Positions 31,432 to 39,705 of a stretch of 42,624 nucleotides of DNA are shown one piece after another (the first letter of the stretch is position 1; each line of letters opens with the position of its first letter). Under the pieces are notes generated by a model. It ran no database searches, was not told where the DNA came from, and was given only the letters and a program-made list of their open reading frames with translations. Location: positions 1 through 42,624 of the forward strand of contig JBGVMW010000086.1 in NCBI GenBank assembly GCA_045125095.1, read 5' to 3'. Source of the stretch: JBGVMW01 sp045125095. Lineage in GTDB: Bacteria; Bacillota; Clostridia; Lachnospirales; Lachnospiraceae. Both the position numbers and the translations under genes were made by a program.

Positions 31432-33675
31432 ATGTTATTTGCAAATGTAATTGTAGAAATCTCCCACGAAAAAGTGGATAAAGTGTTTCAATACCGCATA
31501 CCGGAAGGGTTATGTAAGGAATTAGCAGTAGGGATGGTGGTAACCTTCCCGTTTGGCAGAGGAAACCGACCAACCAAGGGGTATGTGGTGGAAATCACAG
31601 AAAAGCCGGAATACGACATCACCAAAATGAAAGAGCTGAGTGGTGTTGCAGCAGGTGAATTAGCGGTGGAGTCTGAATTAATCAGTCTTGCATGGTGGAT
31701 AAAAGAAAACTATGGAGGAACAATGATTCAGGCGCTCCGCACCGTCCTTCCGGTGAAACGAAAAATGGAAGCCAAACAAAAAAAGTATGTCAGCCTTCTT
31801 TTGCCGAAGAATACGGCAGAAGAACTGGCAACAGAATGGGAAGCAAAGCATAAGACTGCAAGAGCAAGACTTCTACGGGCATTGATAGAAAATGAAACTG
31901 TGGAAGGGGAGGTACTTACAAAAAAACTCCACATTACTCCGGCAGTCATTCGTGTGTTAGAGGAACAACAGATTCTTTCTGTGCGGTCGGAGAGAGTGTT
32001 CCGTAATCCGGTGAACGCTGCGAATAAAGATACCTATGAAGTGGTATTGAATGAAGGTCAGCAGGGCTTTGTCAATCTGGTAAAGGACAAGCATTCAGAG
32101 GGGCAGCATGCGACCTATCTTCTCCATGGCATTACAGGTAGCGGAAAGACGGAAGTGTACATTGAACTGGCAAGACAGGCAGCATTAGAAGGAAAGCAAT
32201 CCATTATTTTGATACCGGAAATTGCATTGACCTTTCAGACAATCCAGCGGTTTAAACGGTGTTTTGGCAACCGGGTATCCATATTACATTCCCGTATGTC
32301 AGAGGGGGAACGTTATGATCAGTTTGCAAGGGCAAAGGAAGGCTTGTTAGACGTGATGATTGGACCGCGCTCTGTCTTGTTCACACCATTTAAGAATATA
32401 GGCTTGATTGTGATTGACGAGGAGCATGAAGGCGCCTATAAGAGTGAGGGTGTGCCAAAATACCATGCAAGGGAAACTGCTATAAAACGGGCCTCCATCC
32501 ATGGTGCAGATGTGGTGTTAGGTTCTGCCACACCATCAGTAGAAGCCTATTATAAAGCATTGCATGGTGAGTATGTGTTATATGAACTGAAGGAGCGTTT
32601 TCAGAAGGAGAATCAGAAAAAAGAATTGGCGAAAGTATCAATTGTGGATTTAAGGGAAGAATTAAAATGTGGGAATCGTTCCATCATCAGCCGGAGTCTT
32701 CATGATGCCATTTTGAGCCGCTTAGAAAAACGTCAACAGACTATGTTATTTATCAACCGGAGAGGGTATGCGGGATTTCTTTCCTGCAGAAGCTGTGGAA
32801 AAGCAGTGACCTGTCCTCATTGCGATGTGTCCTTGTCGCTACATAATAATGGAAAATGTGTCTGTCACTATTGTGGTTATGAGGTGGCAGCGCCGAAGCT
32901 TTGTCCATCCTGCAACTCTAAGTATATTGCACCATTTAAAGCAGGAACCCAGCAGATCGAGGAATTACTGAAAAAATCCTATCCCAATGCAAGAATTTTA
33001 CGAATGGATATGGATACCACAAAGAATAAAAACGGACATGAAGCGATTCTTTCGGCATTTGCCAACCATGAAGCAGACATACTGGTAGGAACCCAGATGA
33101 TTGTTAAAGGACATGATTTTCCGGATGTTACACTGGTAGGTGTGCTGGCAGCAGACATGTCATTGTATGCGAATGATTATCGGGCGTGTGAGCGGACCTT
33201 TCAATTGCTTACCCAGGCGGCAGGCAGAGCAGGAAGGGGTACAGAAAAAGGAGAAGTATTTTTCCAGACATACCGTCCGGAGCATTACAGTATACAGACA
33301 GCAGCAGAACAGGATTATAAGTCCTTCTACAAGCAGGAAATTGCATACCGCCAATTGTTAGGCTATCCGCCGGCAGTTCATCTGCTTGCAGTGTTAGTGT
33401 CTTCCCTGAACGAAACGTGTGCAGACCGTTTGACAGAGAAGTTGAAGCAGTCAGCCATGAAGGCGGGAAGCAGTATGGAAATACAGGTGTTAGGTGCCGG
33501 TAAAGCAGCAATAGGAAAAATAAACGATTATCACAGACGAGTGGTATATATGAAGCATGAGGAATATACGGTACTGACCTGTGTAAAAAATCAGTTGGAA
33601 GATATGCTACAACAGGCAGAAGAAAAAGAAAACTGTCAGGTTTACTTTGATTTTGATCCGATGATGGGGTACTAG
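31432..33675 (+). CDS. priA: Primosomal protein N' (replication restart helicase)
   Basis: Superfamily 2 helicase that reloads the replisome at stalled forks, 747 residues. The N-terminal 3'BD domain reads VIVEISHEKVDKVFQYRIPE. The helicase motifs include LLHGITGSGKTEVYIEL (Walker A), the DEEH box VIDEEHEGAYKSE, LGSATPSVEAYY and AGRAGRG. The zinc region has the expected paired cysteines between about residues 458 and 500 (CRSCGKAVTCPHCD, CHYCG, CPSCN). It is 14 bases downstream of murE and probably in the same transcript. Confidence 0.97.
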   Translation: MLFANVIVEISHEKVDKVFQYRIPEGLCKELAVGMVVTFPFGRGNRPTKGYVVEITEKPEYDITKMKELSGVAAGELAVESELISLAWWIKENYGGTMIQALRTVLPVKRKMEAKQKKYVSLLLPKNTAEELATEWEAKHKTARARLLRALIENETVEGEVLTKKLHITPAVIRVLEEQQILSVRSERVFRNPVNAANKDTYEVVLNEGQQGFVNLVKDKHSEGQHATYLLHGITGSGKTEVYIELARQAALEGKQSIILIPEIALTFQTIQRFKRCFGNRVSILHSRMSEGERYDQFARAKEGLLDVMIGPRSVLFTPFKNIGLIVIDEEHEGAYKSEGVPKYHARETAIKRASIHGADVVLGSATPSVEAYYKALHGEYVLYELKERFQKENQKKELAKVSIVDLREELKCGNRSIISRSLHDAILSRLEKRQQTMLFINRRGYAGFLSCRSCGKAVTCPHCDVSLSLHNNGKCVCHYCGYEVAAPKLCPSCNSKYIAPFKAGTQQIEELLKKSYPNARILRMDMDTTKNKNGHEAILSAFANHEADILVGTQMIVKGHDFPDVTLVGVLAADMSLYANDYRACERTFQLLTQAAGRAGRGTEKGEVFFQTYRPEHYSIQTAAEQDYKSFYKQEIAYRQLLGYPPAVHLLAVLVSSLNETCADRLTEKLKQSAMKAGSSMEIQVLGAGKAAIGKINDYHRRVVYMKHEEYTVLTCVKNQLEDMLQQAEEKENCQVYFDFDPMMGY

Positions 33676-33743
33676 TACATCGTTTTGCAAATAATTATAC
33701 CATTCACGCAGAATATTTTTTCTGAGAGTACAGGACAAAAAAT

Positions 33744-33771
33744 GTAGACTTATTGGTATACATGTTATACT
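33744..33771 (+). promoter_or_regulatory. Possible def promoter
   Basis: TATACT at 33766-33771 lies 122 bases before the def start, with GTAGAC at 33744-33749 about 16 bases upstream as a weak -35. The rest of the 217-base priA-def spacer shows no terminator. ATACTAGAGCGA at its -10 also begins the REP copy D region. Confidence 0.4.
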
Positions 33772-33892
33772 AGAGCGAGTTGCTTTGTGAAAATCCTTGC
33801 ATAAACAAAAAACTACTGTTATTATAAATTTAACACAATAAAGTTTTGTAGTGTGAAAGTGAATGCACTGCAAATAGAAATAGAGGTAAGAG

Positions 33893-34363
33893 ATGGCATT
33901 AAGAAATATAAAATTTTTAGGCGAAGATTGTTTAAGAAAGAAATGTAAGGAAGTCAGTGAAATCACACCAAGAGTACAGGTGTTAATAGAGGATATGTTA
34001 GATACCATGTATGAAGCAAATGGTGTAGGACTTGCGGCACCGCAGGTTGGTATCTTGAAGCGTATCGTTGTCATTGATGTGGGAGAAGGTCCGATTGTTA
34101 TGATCAATCCTGTTATTATAGAGACATCCGGGGAGCAGACAGGAGAGGAAGGATGCTTAAGCGTACCAGGCAAGGCTGGTATTGTTACAAGACCAAATTA
34201 TGTAAAAGCAAAAGCTATGGATGAAAATATGCAGGAATTTGAGATTGAAGGAGAAGGACTTCTTGCACGTGCAATCTGCCATGAATGTGACCACTTAGAT
34301 GGAATTGTGTATGTGGATAAGGCAGAAGGTGGTATCCATGATGTAAATTATGATGTGGACTAA
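33893..34363 (+). CDS. def: Peptide deformylase
   Basis: Removes the formyl group from the N-terminal methionine of new proteins. The 156-residue protein shows the three conserved motifs in order: GVGLAAPQVG, EEGCLSVPG (metal-ligand Cys) and ICHECDHLDGIVYVD (HExxH metal ligands and catalytic Glu). This is the short clostridial form. It stands 81 bases before fmt, the formylating enzyme, the standard pairing. GAGGTAAGAG precedes the ATG. Confidence 0.97.
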   Translation: MALRNIKFLGEDCLRKKCKEVSEITPRVQVLIEDMLDTMYEANGVGLAAPQVGILKRIVVIDVGEGPIVMINPVIIETSGEQTGEEGCLSVPGKAGIVTRPNYVKAKAMDENMQEFEIEGEGLLARAICHECDHLDGIVYVDKAEGGIHDVNYDVD

Positions 34364-34444
34364 AACATTGCGTGAAGTTATTTGCGAAATGTTATAGCAG
34401 TGTATTGCTAGCATGAAATAGTCTGCGAACAGGAGGTATACAAT

Positions 34445-35374
34445 TTGAAAGTAATTTTTATGGGAACACCGGACTTTGCGGTGGGAACATTAGAAGCGAT
34501 TATAGAAGCGGGACACGAAGTAACCCTTGTCGTTACACAGCCTGATAAGCCAAAGGGCAGAGGGAAAGCCATGCAGTTTACACCGGTAAAAGAATGTGCT
34601 GTTGCACACGATATACCAGTATTTCAGCCGGTAAAGATTCGAGAGCCGGAATGCATTGCGGAATTGCGAAAATATGAAGCAGATATTATGATTGTAGTTG
34701 CCTTTGGTCAAATTCTTCCGAAAGAAATTTTAGAGATGCCGAAGTACGGATGTTTTAATGTACATGCATCGCTCCTTCCTAAATATAGAGGAGCAGCACC
34801 AATACAGTGGGTAATTATTGATGGTGAGAAAGAATCCGGTGTAACGATTATGCAGATGAATGAAGGATTAGATACCGGGGATATGCTGTTAAAGGTGGTT
34901 GTACCAATCGAAGCGAATGAAACAGGCGGTTCTTATCATGACAAGTTATCTGCGGCTGGCGCAAAGCTGTGTGTGGAGGCAATGAAGCAGGCAGAAGCAG
35001 GCACTTTACAGCCGGAAAAACAGGATGACAGTTTATCCTGCTATGCAAAAATGCTAGATAAAAAATTAGGTGAAATTGACTGGTCTAAGGAAGCAGCTGT
35101 AATCGAACGTCTTGTGAGAGGTTTAAATCCATGGCCAAGTGCGTATAGTCATTTACACGGGAAAACCTTGAAAATCTGGTCAGCAGATGTGCTTGATAAA
35201 CAATATGAAGCACAACCGGGACAGGTGGCAGAGGTTACAAAAGATGCAGTGATTATCCAGACAGGAAAAGGTGCACTGGCTGTAAAAGAATTACAGTTAG
35301 AAGGAAAAAAACGTATGGCGGCAGGTGATTTTCTTCGTGGATATCAGGTGGAAATTGGCACTGCGTTGGAATAG
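34445..35374 (+). CDS. fmt: Methionyl-tRNA formyltransferase
   Basis: Formylates initiator Met-tRNA using 10-formyl-tetrahydrofolate. The 309 residues begin KVIFMGTPDFAVGTLEAIIE and contain the formyl-folate pocket (FNVHASLLPKYRGAAPIQW, with N and H of the catalytic triad and D in GLDTGDM), then the C-terminal OB domain. It starts with TTG at 34445: AACAGGAGG lies seven bases before, and no ATG in frame would leave the N-terminus complete. The next gene begins 12 bases after the stop. Confidence 0.96.
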   Translation: MKVIFMGTPDFAVGTLEAIIEAGHEVTLVVTQPDKPKGRGKAMQFTPVKECAVAHDIPVFQPVKIREPECIAELRKYEADIMIVVAFGQILPKEILEMPKYGCFNVHASLLPKYRGAAPIQWVIIDGEKESGVTIMQMNEGLDTGDMLLKVVVPIEANETGGSYHDKLSAAGAKLCVEAMKQAEAGTLQPEKQDDSLSCYAKMLDKKLGEIDWSKEAAVIERLVRGLNPWPSAYSHLHGKTLKIWSADVLDKQYEAQPGQVAEVTKDAVIIQTGKGALAVKELQLEGKKRMAAGDFLRGYQVEIGTALE

Positions 35375-35386
35375 CAGGAGGGTAAG

Positions 35387-35671
35387 ATGAATAAGAAATT
35401 GCATACGGAGGCAGTTGACCGTTTATTTGATGCGATTTTAAGTCTCCAGAACAGAGAAGAATGTTACAGCTTTTTAGAGGATGTTTGTACAGTAAATGAA
35501 TTGTTGTCTTTAGCACAGCGGTTCGAGGTGGCAAGCATGTTAAGAGAGCGAAAAACATATATGGAAATTGCAGAAAAAACAGGAGCATCTACTGCGACAA
35601 TCAGCCGTGTGAATCGTTCCTTGAACTATGGCAATGACGGATATGATATGGTGTTTGAGCGTATAAAGTGA
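35387..35671 (+). CDS. YerC/YecD-type TrpR-like regulator
   Basis: A 94-residue helix-turn-helix protein of the Trp-repressor fold, YerC/YecD subfamily. It starts LHTEAVDRLFDAILSLQNRE, then the conserved CYSFLEDVCTVNELLSLAQR and the reading helix KTGASTATISRVNRSLNYG. YerC-type proteins are not tryptophan repressors in Firmicutes and their ligand is unknown. It sits 12 bases after fmt with AGCAGGAGGG before it, so it is the last gene of the def/fmt unit. A terminator follows. Confidence 0.9.
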   Translation: MNKKLHTEAVDRLFDAILSLQNREECYSFLEDVCTVNELLSLAQRFEVASMLRERKTYMEIAEKTGASTATISRVNRSLNYGNDGYDMVFERIK

Positions 35672-35672
35672 T

Positions 35673-35736
35673 AAAAAAAGAACCTTTCGGGGCATATGGT
35701 TAAGAAACCAACAATCCCTTTCAAGGTTCTTTTTTC
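35673..35736. terminator. Bidirectional terminator between YerC-like gene and DUF1836 gene
   Basis: AAAAAAGAACCTT at 35673-35686 pairs with AAGGTTCTTTTTT at 35723-35735, with a second inner pairing of GGGG and CCCT. The A- and T-runs at the ends serve both convergent genes. Confidence 0.85.
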
Positions 35737-35742
35737 GTATAT

Positions 35743-36339
35743 TTATTCTTGTTCTTTACGAAGTTCATCAATTAATTTTTCGATGAGCAGTCGTTTCATA
35801 AATACATCAAAGCTCAATGCACAGATAAAAGAAAAAATCTGTAAGAACGCAGCTTCTTCCCCTTCTGCCTCTGGGAAGGTTTCGCTTGCTAACTTGTATT
35901 GCTGTTTGATATCTTCCTTTAGTGCATCTACCTGACTGTCCTCCATACTGAACACTTCTGTATAAATGCGTTCAATGGTAAGTCCCTCTTTTTTTTTGAA
36001 ATAGTTCTCTGTCAGAGGATTCAGTAAGGTCTGAATATCTGTAATGGAAAGAATGCTTTTAAAATGATAAATAAAAATCAAAATCAGCATATGTTCCTTT
36101 GAATATTTCTTTTTATCCGGAGGAGGAAGGAGGTTGTTCTTCGCATAATTGTTAATCATGGTCTTAGTAAGAATCTTATCATCTTCGTAACGTTTTGTCT
36201 TGTTAAGATGAGATTCCATAAAAGTAGTTACCTGATCCATATATAATTCAATATTCGGAATGTCTTCCGCTTTTACATGTTCAATTCTGGAAAAACTGCT
36301 TAAAATACTGTTCAAACAGTCATTGATGTCGATTGTCAT
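35743..36339 (-). CDS. DUF1836 MerR-like regulator
   Basis: A 198-residue protein of the DUF1836 family. The N-terminal half carries a MerR-like winged-helix segment (LTKTMINNYAKNNLLPPPDK...YSKEHMLILIFIYHFK), which reads like a DNA-binding motif, and the rest is helical. The function is unknown; the family is frequent in Firmicutes. ACAGGAGGCACAT precedes the ATG on the minus strand, and a consensus promoter lies about 45 bases upstream. It is monocistronic and convergent with the YerC-like gene. Confidence 0.85.
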   Translation of the reverse strand: MTIDINDCLNSILSSFSRIEHVKAEDIPNIELYMDQVTTFMESHLNKTKRYEDDKILTKTMINNYAKNNLLPPPDKKKYSKEHMLILIFIYHFKSILSITDIQTLLNPLTENYFKKKEGLTIERIYTEVFSMEDSQVDALKEDIKQQYKLASETFPEAEGEEAAFLQIFSFICALSFDVFMKRLLIEKLIDELRKEQE

Positions 36340-36385
36340 ATGTGCCTCCTGTTTTCTGTAGATGAATACACGTTATCCACACAAG

Positions 36386-36414
36386 ATTATATAGTATTCA
36401 AAACTATATGTCAA
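36386..36414 (-). promoter_or_regulatory. Consensus promoter of DUF1836 gene
   Basis: On the minus strand TTGACA (36409-36414) and TATAAT (36386-36391) are separated by exactly 17 bases, a perfect sigma-A match, about 47 bases before the start codon. Confidence 0.85.
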
Positions 36415-36572
36415 CATATGGGAATAAATAAAATGATGCCACCGCATCGCCTCATTCAGACGCCTTATTGCTGAAAAATTACTCTGTAGAATTTTGCCAG
36501 ATAGCAACGGTGTAATAATGGTGAAATTGGAATAATATAGAAAATAATCATAAAAATTTAAGAAAGAAAATA

Positions 36573-36601
36573 GTGACAGTAATACAAAAATATATTATAA
36601 T
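36573..36601 (+). promoter_or_regulatory. pspA promoter
   Basis: GTGACA (36573-36578) and TATAAT (36596-36601) are 17 bases apart, one mismatch from consensus. They lie 83 bases before the pspA ATG. No sigma-54 site (GG-N10-GC) is seen. Confidence 0.65.
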
Positions 36602-36683
36602 TTATCTGTAAATTGTAGAAAACGTGTAACGATAAGCGTGAGAAATCGTTATAAAGTCGTTTTATAATGTAGGAGGATAAAAA

Positions 36684-37367
36684 ATGGCAGGAATTTTAAA
36701 GAGATTTGGGGATATTATGGCATCTAACATCAATGCATTACTGGATAAAGCAGAAGATCCGGCAAAGATGATTGACCAATATTTAAGAAACTTAGAGAGT
36801 GATTTAGGAAAAGTAAAAGCTGAGACAGCAGCGGTCATGGCTGAGGAAACAAAGTGTAAGAGACAGTTAGACGAATGCAATCAGGAAATGGAAAAGATGC
36901 AGAAGTATGCAGAGAAGGCTGTTATGGCTGGTAACGATGCAGATGCACGCCAGTTCTTAGAGAAAAAGCAACAGTTAGCAATGAAACAAACAGGTCTTCA
37001 GCAGGCATATGATGCTGCAGCAGAAAATGCATCAAAGATGAGAACGATGCATGATAAGCTGGTTAAAGATATCAATGAACTGAATGCAAGACGTGATGCA
37101 ATTAAGGCAAAGGTACAGGTTGCAAAAACACAGGAGAAATTAAATAAGATTGGTGCAAGCCTTAATGGAGCACAGGACAGCTTATCCGCATTTGACAGAA
37201 TGGAAGCGAAAGCAAATAAGATGTTAGATGAAGCGAATGCAATGGCAGAATTAAATGCAGGAACAGAAAGCGGTTTTGAAGATTTGAAATCTAAGTATGA
37301 CAGCGATCCGGCTTCTTCTGGTGTTGATGATGAGTTAGCAGCATTAAAAGCGCAGATGGGTATGTAA
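36684..37367 (+). CDS. pspA: PspA/IM30 membrane-stress protein
   Basis: A 227-residue, almost wholly helical coiled-coil protein of the PspA/Vipp1 family, bacterial relatives of ESCRT-III. It starts AGILKRFGDIMASNINALLD with the amphipathic membrane-binding helix, then KAEDPAKMIDQYLRNLESDL, the family's second conserved block, and a long Glu/Lys/Ala-rich coil. It binds inside the membrane under stress and forms scaffolds. AGGAGGATAAAAA precedes the ATG. Two downstream genes match the B. subtilis ydjG and ydjI partners of its PspA homologue. Confidence 0.95.
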   Translation: MAGILKRFGDIMASNINALLDKAEDPAKMIDQYLRNLESDLGKVKAETAAVMAEETKCKRQLDECNQEMEKMQKYAEKAVMAGNDADARQFLEKKQQLAMKQTGLQQAYDAAAENASKMRTMHDKLVKDINELNARRDAIKAKVQVAKTQEKLNKIGASLNGAQDSLSAFDRMEAKANKMLDEANAMAELNAGTESGFEDLKSKYDSDPASSGVDDELAALKAQMGM

Positions 37368-37378
37368 GATGAATGAGA

Positions 37379-37406
37379 AAGGTGTCTGGTAGCAGGCACT
37401 TTTTTC
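37379..37406 (+). terminator. Terminator after pspA
   Basis: GGTGTCTG and CAGGCACT (37381-37400) form an 8-bp stem with two G-U pairs and a GTAG loop, followed by TTTTTTC. It would partly or wholly separate pspA from the ydjG-like gene. Confidence 0.7.
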
Positions 37407-37550
37407 ATCTGCTAGTGTAATGACACATTCATTACTACAGGTGAATTCTGTAAATCGAAATAAGCTTCGATTAGATTTTTGCCGTTAACTTAGATAAATG
37501 TGAAGTGTGTAAGGTAGATACGATAAAACAGGATGATACAGGAGGCGTTC

Positions 37551-38669
37551 ATGAAAGAGACATACAAATGTGAAAAATGTGGCGGCATTTTAGAATATGA
37601 TGTGGCGAGCCAGTCATTAAAATGTGCGAATTGTGACACCGAAGTACAGATTACTGCAGAAAATAAAAAAATAAGAGAGCATAATCTGACCAGACAGGCA
37701 AAAAGAGAAAAGAAAGCAGAAGTTCATGAAAAGGTTACCATGCGCTGTGAGGGTTGTGGTGCCATGGTAGAGTTTGATGAAACATGTACTGCAAAAGAGT
37801 GTCCTTATTGTGGTTCTAATTATGTTCTGGCTGACAAGCAGGTGCAAAGCATAGTACCGGATGGTCTGTTGCCATTTCAGATTGATAAACATGAAGTGGG
37901 GCGGATTTTTGCAAAATGGATAAAGGGCAGATGGTTAGCACCGGGAGAATTGAAAAATCTTTACCAGCAGGATAAGCTACATGGAATCTATATGCCGTAC
38001 TGGACATTTGATGCAAAAGCAGATTGTCACTATACAGCTATGGGTGGTAGAGATAGAAAGGTTACCCGCAAGAACAGTAAAGGGGAAGAAGAAACGATTA
38101 TCGAAACTGACTGGTTTTTTACAAAAGGTCATGTAAAGAAAAGCTTTGATGATATATTAGAGCCGGCGTCAGATAAATTGAAACTTTCTCTGTTAGAAGG
38201 CGTAGAACCATACAATACAAAAGAGGTAAAACCATATTCGCCGGACTACATGGCAGGCTATTTATCTGAGGTGTATACGATTGATTTGGATTCGGCACAT
38301 CACCAGGCAAGAAGAGAAATGCAGTCTGAATTACATAGAATGGCAGAACAGGATGTAAGACGCAAATATGACAGAGTAAAAGATATGCAATTGGACGTGG
38401 AGTATCGAGAAGAAACCTACAAGCATATTTTACTGCCAGTGTATTCCACGGCATATTATTATAAGGGAAAGCAATATACTGTACTGATTAATGGACAGAC
38501 TGGTAAAATGAAGGGCGATTATCCGAAAAGCCCATTAAAAATAGGAATTTTAATCGCCATCGTGGCTGTTATTTTAGGTGTTGTCTTCTTTGCAATGACG
38601 TCAGATGCGAAAGCATTAGAGGAAACAGCAATACAGACAGAGGTGGTTGCGGAATATGATTTCACGTAG
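37551..38669 (+). CDS. YdjG-like zinc-ribbon membrane protein
   Basis: A 372-residue protein that opens with two zinc ribbons: YKCEKCGGILEYD..KCANCDTEV (TFIIB-like) and MRCEGCGAMVEF..ECPYCGSNY. A long soluble middle domain follows (about 95-320; LLPFQIDKHEVGRIFAKWIK, YMPYWTFDA), then one membrane helix near the C-terminus (IGILIAIVAVILGVVFFAM). This layout matches YdjG of B. subtilis, which sits with a PspA and an SPFH protein. In B. subtilis YdjG/YdjH recruit the SPFH protein YdjI to the membrane. No YdjH gene is seen here. AGGAGGCGTTC precedes the ATG at 37551. Confidence 0.83.
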   Translation: MKETYKCEKCGGILEYDVASQSLKCANCDTEVQITAENKKIREHNLTRQAKREKKAEVHEKVTMRCEGCGAMVEFDETCTAKECPYCGSNYVLADKQVQSIVPDGLLPFQIDKHEVGRIFAKWIKGRWLAPGELKNLYQQDKLHGIYMPYWTFDAKADCHYTAMGGRDRKVTRKNSKGEEETIIETDWFFTKGHVKKSFDDILEPASDKLKLSLLEGVEPYNTKEVKPYSPDYMAGYLSEVYTIDLDSAHHQARREMQSELHRMAEQDVRRKYDRVKDMQLDVEYREETYKHILLPVYSTAYYYKGKQYTVLINGQTGKMKGDYPKSPLKIGILIAIVAVILGVVFFAMTSDAKALEETAIQTEVVAEYDFT

Positions 38670-38724
38670 TAATGAATGGCAAAAGCCATATTCACATAAT
38701 TGATGAAAAATAGGGAGGTTTATC

Positions 38725-39693
38725 ATGGGATTATTTGGTGGACAGTTTTCAAATGTAGTAGAGTGGGAAGAATACAGAGAAGATGTTCTATTCTGGAAAT
38801 GGACCAATAAAGAGATTAAAAAAGGAAGTAAACTGATTATTCGTCCGGGCCAGGATGCCATTTTCATGTATAATGGCAAGGTAGAGGGGATTTTTACAGA
38901 TGAAGGAAGTTATGACATTGAGTCACAGATTATTCCGTTTCTTTCCACATTAAAAGGATTCAAATTCGGATTTAACAGTGGAATCCGTGCAGAAGTGTTA
39001 TTTATCAATACGAAAGAGATTACAGTAAAATGGGGCACAAAAAATGCAATTCGTGTTCCGGCACCAAATCTTCCGGGAGGTTTGCCAATTCGTGCATTTG
39101 GGACATTTGCCTGCAAGATTAGTGACCATGATGCGTTAATTGAGAAAATTGCTGGTGTGAAGCAACAGTTTGTAATTGGCGATGTAAAAGAACGTGTTGT
39201 TTCTAAATTAGACCAGCTTTTGATGAAATGGATTGCAAGAGAAGGCAAGGATGTTATGAATCTCCAGATAAATGCAGATTCTATTGCAAGAGGTATTCAG
39301 GAAGAATTAGACATGGAGATGTGCAAGTTAGGTATTGCCATTACAGCGTTCAATATAGAGCAGTTTTCTTACCCGGAGGAAGTGGAGAAAATGGCAGATA
39401 AAGCGGCTTCCCAGAGTATGGTTGGAGATATGGGACGTTATGCACAGATGGCGATGTTTGACAATATGAGCAATAACCGTGGCGGTGCAGGTAGTGTGGC
39501 TTCTGATATGATGAATATGCAGATGGGCATGATGATGGGGCAGCAGATGATGAACCAGATGGGTCAGCAGATGAATGCACAGCCGGGGGCAGGAACATCG
39601 ACAGGTGGTGCGGCTCCAAAATTCTGTCCGAATTGCGGTACAAAAAATGAAGGTTCCAGGTTCTGTCCAAATTGTGGTACACAGCTTGGTTAA
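38725..39693 (+). CDS. SPFH-domain protein with C-terminal zinc ribbon (YdjI-like)
   Basis: A 322-residue protein: an SPFH (flotillin/stomatin-like) domain over about 30-230, then a Met/Gln/Asn-rich low-complexity stretch (about 255-290; MMNMQMGMMMGQQMMNQMGQ), and a closing zinc ribbon FCPNCGTKNEGSRFCPNCGT. It resembles YdjI. The opening VEWEEYREDVLFWKW and RPGQDAIFMYNGKVEGIFTD are typical. No membrane helix is visible, so it depends on the YdjG-like protein. It completes the pspA-ydjG-ydjI set, with AGGGAGGTTTATC before the ATG. pcrA starts 12 bases later. Confidence 0.87.
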   Translation: MGLFGGQFSNVVEWEEYREDVLFWKWTNKEIKKGSKLIIRPGQDAIFMYNGKVEGIFTDEGSYDIESQIIPFLSTLKGFKFGFNSGIRAEVLFINTKEITVKWGTKNAIRVPAPNLPGGLPIRAFGTFACKISDHDALIEKIAGVKQQFVIGDVKERVVSKLDQLLMKWIAREGKDVMNLQINADSIARGIQEELDMEMCKLGIAITAFNIEQFSYPEEVEKMADKAASQSMVGDMGRYAQMAMFDNMSNNRGGAGSVASDMMNMQMGMMMGQQMMNQMGQQMNAQPGAGTSTGGAAPKFCPNCGTKNEGSRFCPNCGTQLG

Positions 39694-39705
39694 TGGTAGA
39701 TAATA

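Larger units (their letters stand above)
36340..36683. other. 344-bp divergent spacer between DUF1836 and pspA genes
   Basis: Holds the two divergent promoters listed below. The middle (about 36420-36560) is A+T-rich with no ORF, repeat or hairpin that I can recognise. Confidence 0.6.

Noticed and set aside
33607..34173. 188-residue minus-strand ORF covering priA end and def
   Set aside because: Lies opposite clear priA and def motifs; composition is that of a shadow frame.
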